In this document: piece after piece, positions 4,956 to 5,931 of the stretch
Numbering within the stretch: position 1 is the stretch's first letter
How the letters are laid out: every line of letters begins with the position of its first letter
Position numbers and translations under genes: made by a program
Source: Lachnospiraceae bacterium
GTDB taxonomy: Bacteria > Bacillota > Clostridia > Lachnospirales > Lachnospiraceae
DNA length: 5,931 nucleotides
Assembly (NCBI GenBank): GCA_024697505.1
Contig: JAILFQ010000310.1
Span: 1 to 5,931, forward strand
Reading direction: 5' to 3'
The notes under the pieces: model-generated
Database searches by the model: none
Seen by the model: the letters and a program-made list of their open reading frames with translations, nothing else
Told to the model about the DNA's origin: nothing

Positions 4956-5931
4956 CTATAAAATTGCAAGATGCTTATCTTCCACAGCGCTTGCCTCTGC
5001 AATGGCAAAAGCAATGTTCATGGCGTGGTCTCCGACTCTTTCAAGACCGGAAATAAGGTCTGAGAAGTATACGCCTGTCTGAGCGTTGCACTTGCCTTCC
5101 TGAAGTCTCTTGATGTGCGCTTCCTGAAGCTGCTCTTCCATGGCATCTATTTCGTCTTCAATAGCATTAATATCTTCTGTATTTGTTTTGTTTCCTGTAA
5201 GGAACATATCCAAAGCTTCAACAAGGATCTTGTTTACAAGTCCCATAAGTTCCTTTAATTCTTCCTTACTCTCGTCGGAAAAGTCTTTTCCGCTCTTTAA
5301 AAGCATTGGTATATAATCCGCAATATTTTCCGCATGGTCACCAATACGCTCAATATCATTTATTACATGGAAGAGTGCAGAAATGATCTTGGAGTCTTTA
5401 AGAGGAAGGGTGTTCTGGTTAACCGTTACAAGGTAATTTGATATTTCCTCGTTTAAATAGTCTATATATTCCTCGTAGTAGTAAACCTTCTTTGCCTTTT
5501 CTTCATCCTTTGCCATAAGGGCATCCATGGCATCATTAAGGTTTGTCTGTGCCATCTGTGCCATTCTCTCAATTTCCTTAAGTGCTACAGGAACAGCAAC
5601 TTCTCTGTTTGGAAGAGAGTGTGCACCAATGTACTTTACATGGTACTCTTCTGTTTCGTCTGTCGGGTCTTCGCCAGGAACCAACAAATATGTGAGTTTT
5701 ATTATAAAGTTCATAAACGGATAAAGAACTATTACCTGGAACACCTTAAATACAAGGTGGGCAACAGCTATGTTTCTTCCAAGCGTTCCGGAATCCGTGC
5801 CTGAGCCGGAGAAGAATTTAATAACATTTTCCACCGTTTCCGGTACCAGTGAAAGGATAACGTACATAAGTACGGTTCCGAATATATTAAAGAGAAGGTG
5901 GATAAGAGCCGTTCTCTTTGCATTCTTTGTA
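4956..5931 (-). CDS. Na+/phosphate cotransporter with C-terminal PhoU-like domain (partial, runs off the right edge)
   Basis: The last 324 codons are visible and stay open to the right edge, so the true start lies outside; the internal Met at 5867 is not the start. The fragment opens with TKNAKRTALIHLLFN, typical of the end of the second Na/Pi-cotransporter repeat in the NptA/YjbB family. It then has hydrophobic helices at about 10-29 and 53-84 of the fragment. From about residue 105 the rest is helical and PhoU-like, with two metal-binding PhoU signatures, ERIGDHAENIA (194-204) and ERVGDHAMNIA (297-307), one per three-helix bundle. The membrane part is expected to import phosphate with Na+, and the cytoplasmic PhoU part probably modulates it. 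The gene ends in TAG nine bases before the flavin reductase ATG. Confidence 0.93.
   Translation of the reverse strand, partial: TKNAKRTALIHLLFNIFGTVLMYVILSLVPETVENVIKFFSGSGTDSGTLGRNIAVAHLVFKVFQVIVLYPFMNFIIKLTYLLVPGEDPTDETEEYHVKYIGAHSLPNREVAVPVALKEIERMAQMAQTNLNDAMDALMAKDEEKAKKVYYYEEYIDYLNEEISNYLVTVNQNTLPLKDSKIISALFHVINDIERIGDHAENIADYIPMLLKSGKDFSDESKEELKELMGLVNKILVEALDMFLTGNKTNTEDINAIEDEIDAMEEQLQEAHIKRLQEGKCNAQTGVYFSDLISGLERVGDHAMNIAFAIAEASAVEDKHLAIL

Noticed and set aside
5529..5867. Treating the Met at 5867 as the start of a stand-alone PhoU protein.
   Set aside because: The frame stays open to the edge and the upstream residues (TKNAKRTALIHLLFN) and hydrophobic helices match a Na/Pi cotransporter, so the gene is a truncated transporter-PhoU fusion.

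Overview
The window looks like chromosomal DNA from a low-to-moderate GC Gram-positive anaerobe, most likely a clostridial (Lachnospiraceae-like) Firmicute. The reasons are strong AAAGGAGG-type ribosome binding sites, AT-rich intergenic DNA with sigma-A-like promoters, an apt gene directly followed by what looks like relA, a Na+/phosphate cotransporter of the type fused to PhoU, and a stand-alone PilZ protein with an N-terminal YcgR-like part. No mobile element, CRISPR array, tRNA or rRNA was seen.

Layout. Positions 1-3399 hold a minus-strand gene cluster, read from right to left: a ROK-family sugar kinase (3399-2458), a cytoplasmic heparinase II/III-like toroid protein (2430-784), adenine phosphoribosyltransferase apt (720-193) and the first 30 codons of a probable relA/rsh gene (92 to the left edge). 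Gaps are 27, 63 and 100 bases, with no convincing terminator between genes, so one transcript from the promoter at 3437-3465 could cover all four. Positions 3400-3680 are a divergent intergenic region with a good promoter in each direction. Positions 3681-4343 encode a PilZ-domain protein on the plus strand. A hairpin at 4342-4363 lies between it and the convergent minus-strand pair: a flavin reductase-like protein (4946-4353) and, upstream of it, a Na+/Pi cotransporter with a PhoU-like C-terminal half that runs off the right edge (5931-4956).

How the genes work together. The left cluster joins carbohydrate functions (a kinase and a putative oligosaccharide-degrading enzyme) to purine salvage and (p)ppGpp metabolism. 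In many Firmicutes recJ precedes apt-relA, so the ROK/lyase pair in that place is the most unusual layout feature. The PilZ protein keeps both c-di-GMP-binding motifs and is probably a c-di-GMP effector acting on motility or surface behaviour. The right-hand pair is a tight operon: the flavin reductase ribosome binding site overlaps the end of the transporter gene.

Most of the window is ordinary. The points most worth a second look are the ROK/lyase-apt-relA arrangement, the near-palindrome and mutually exclusive hairpins between apt and relA, the long-range inverted repeat in the PilZ leader, and the stop codons of two convergent genes placed within one terminator hairpin.
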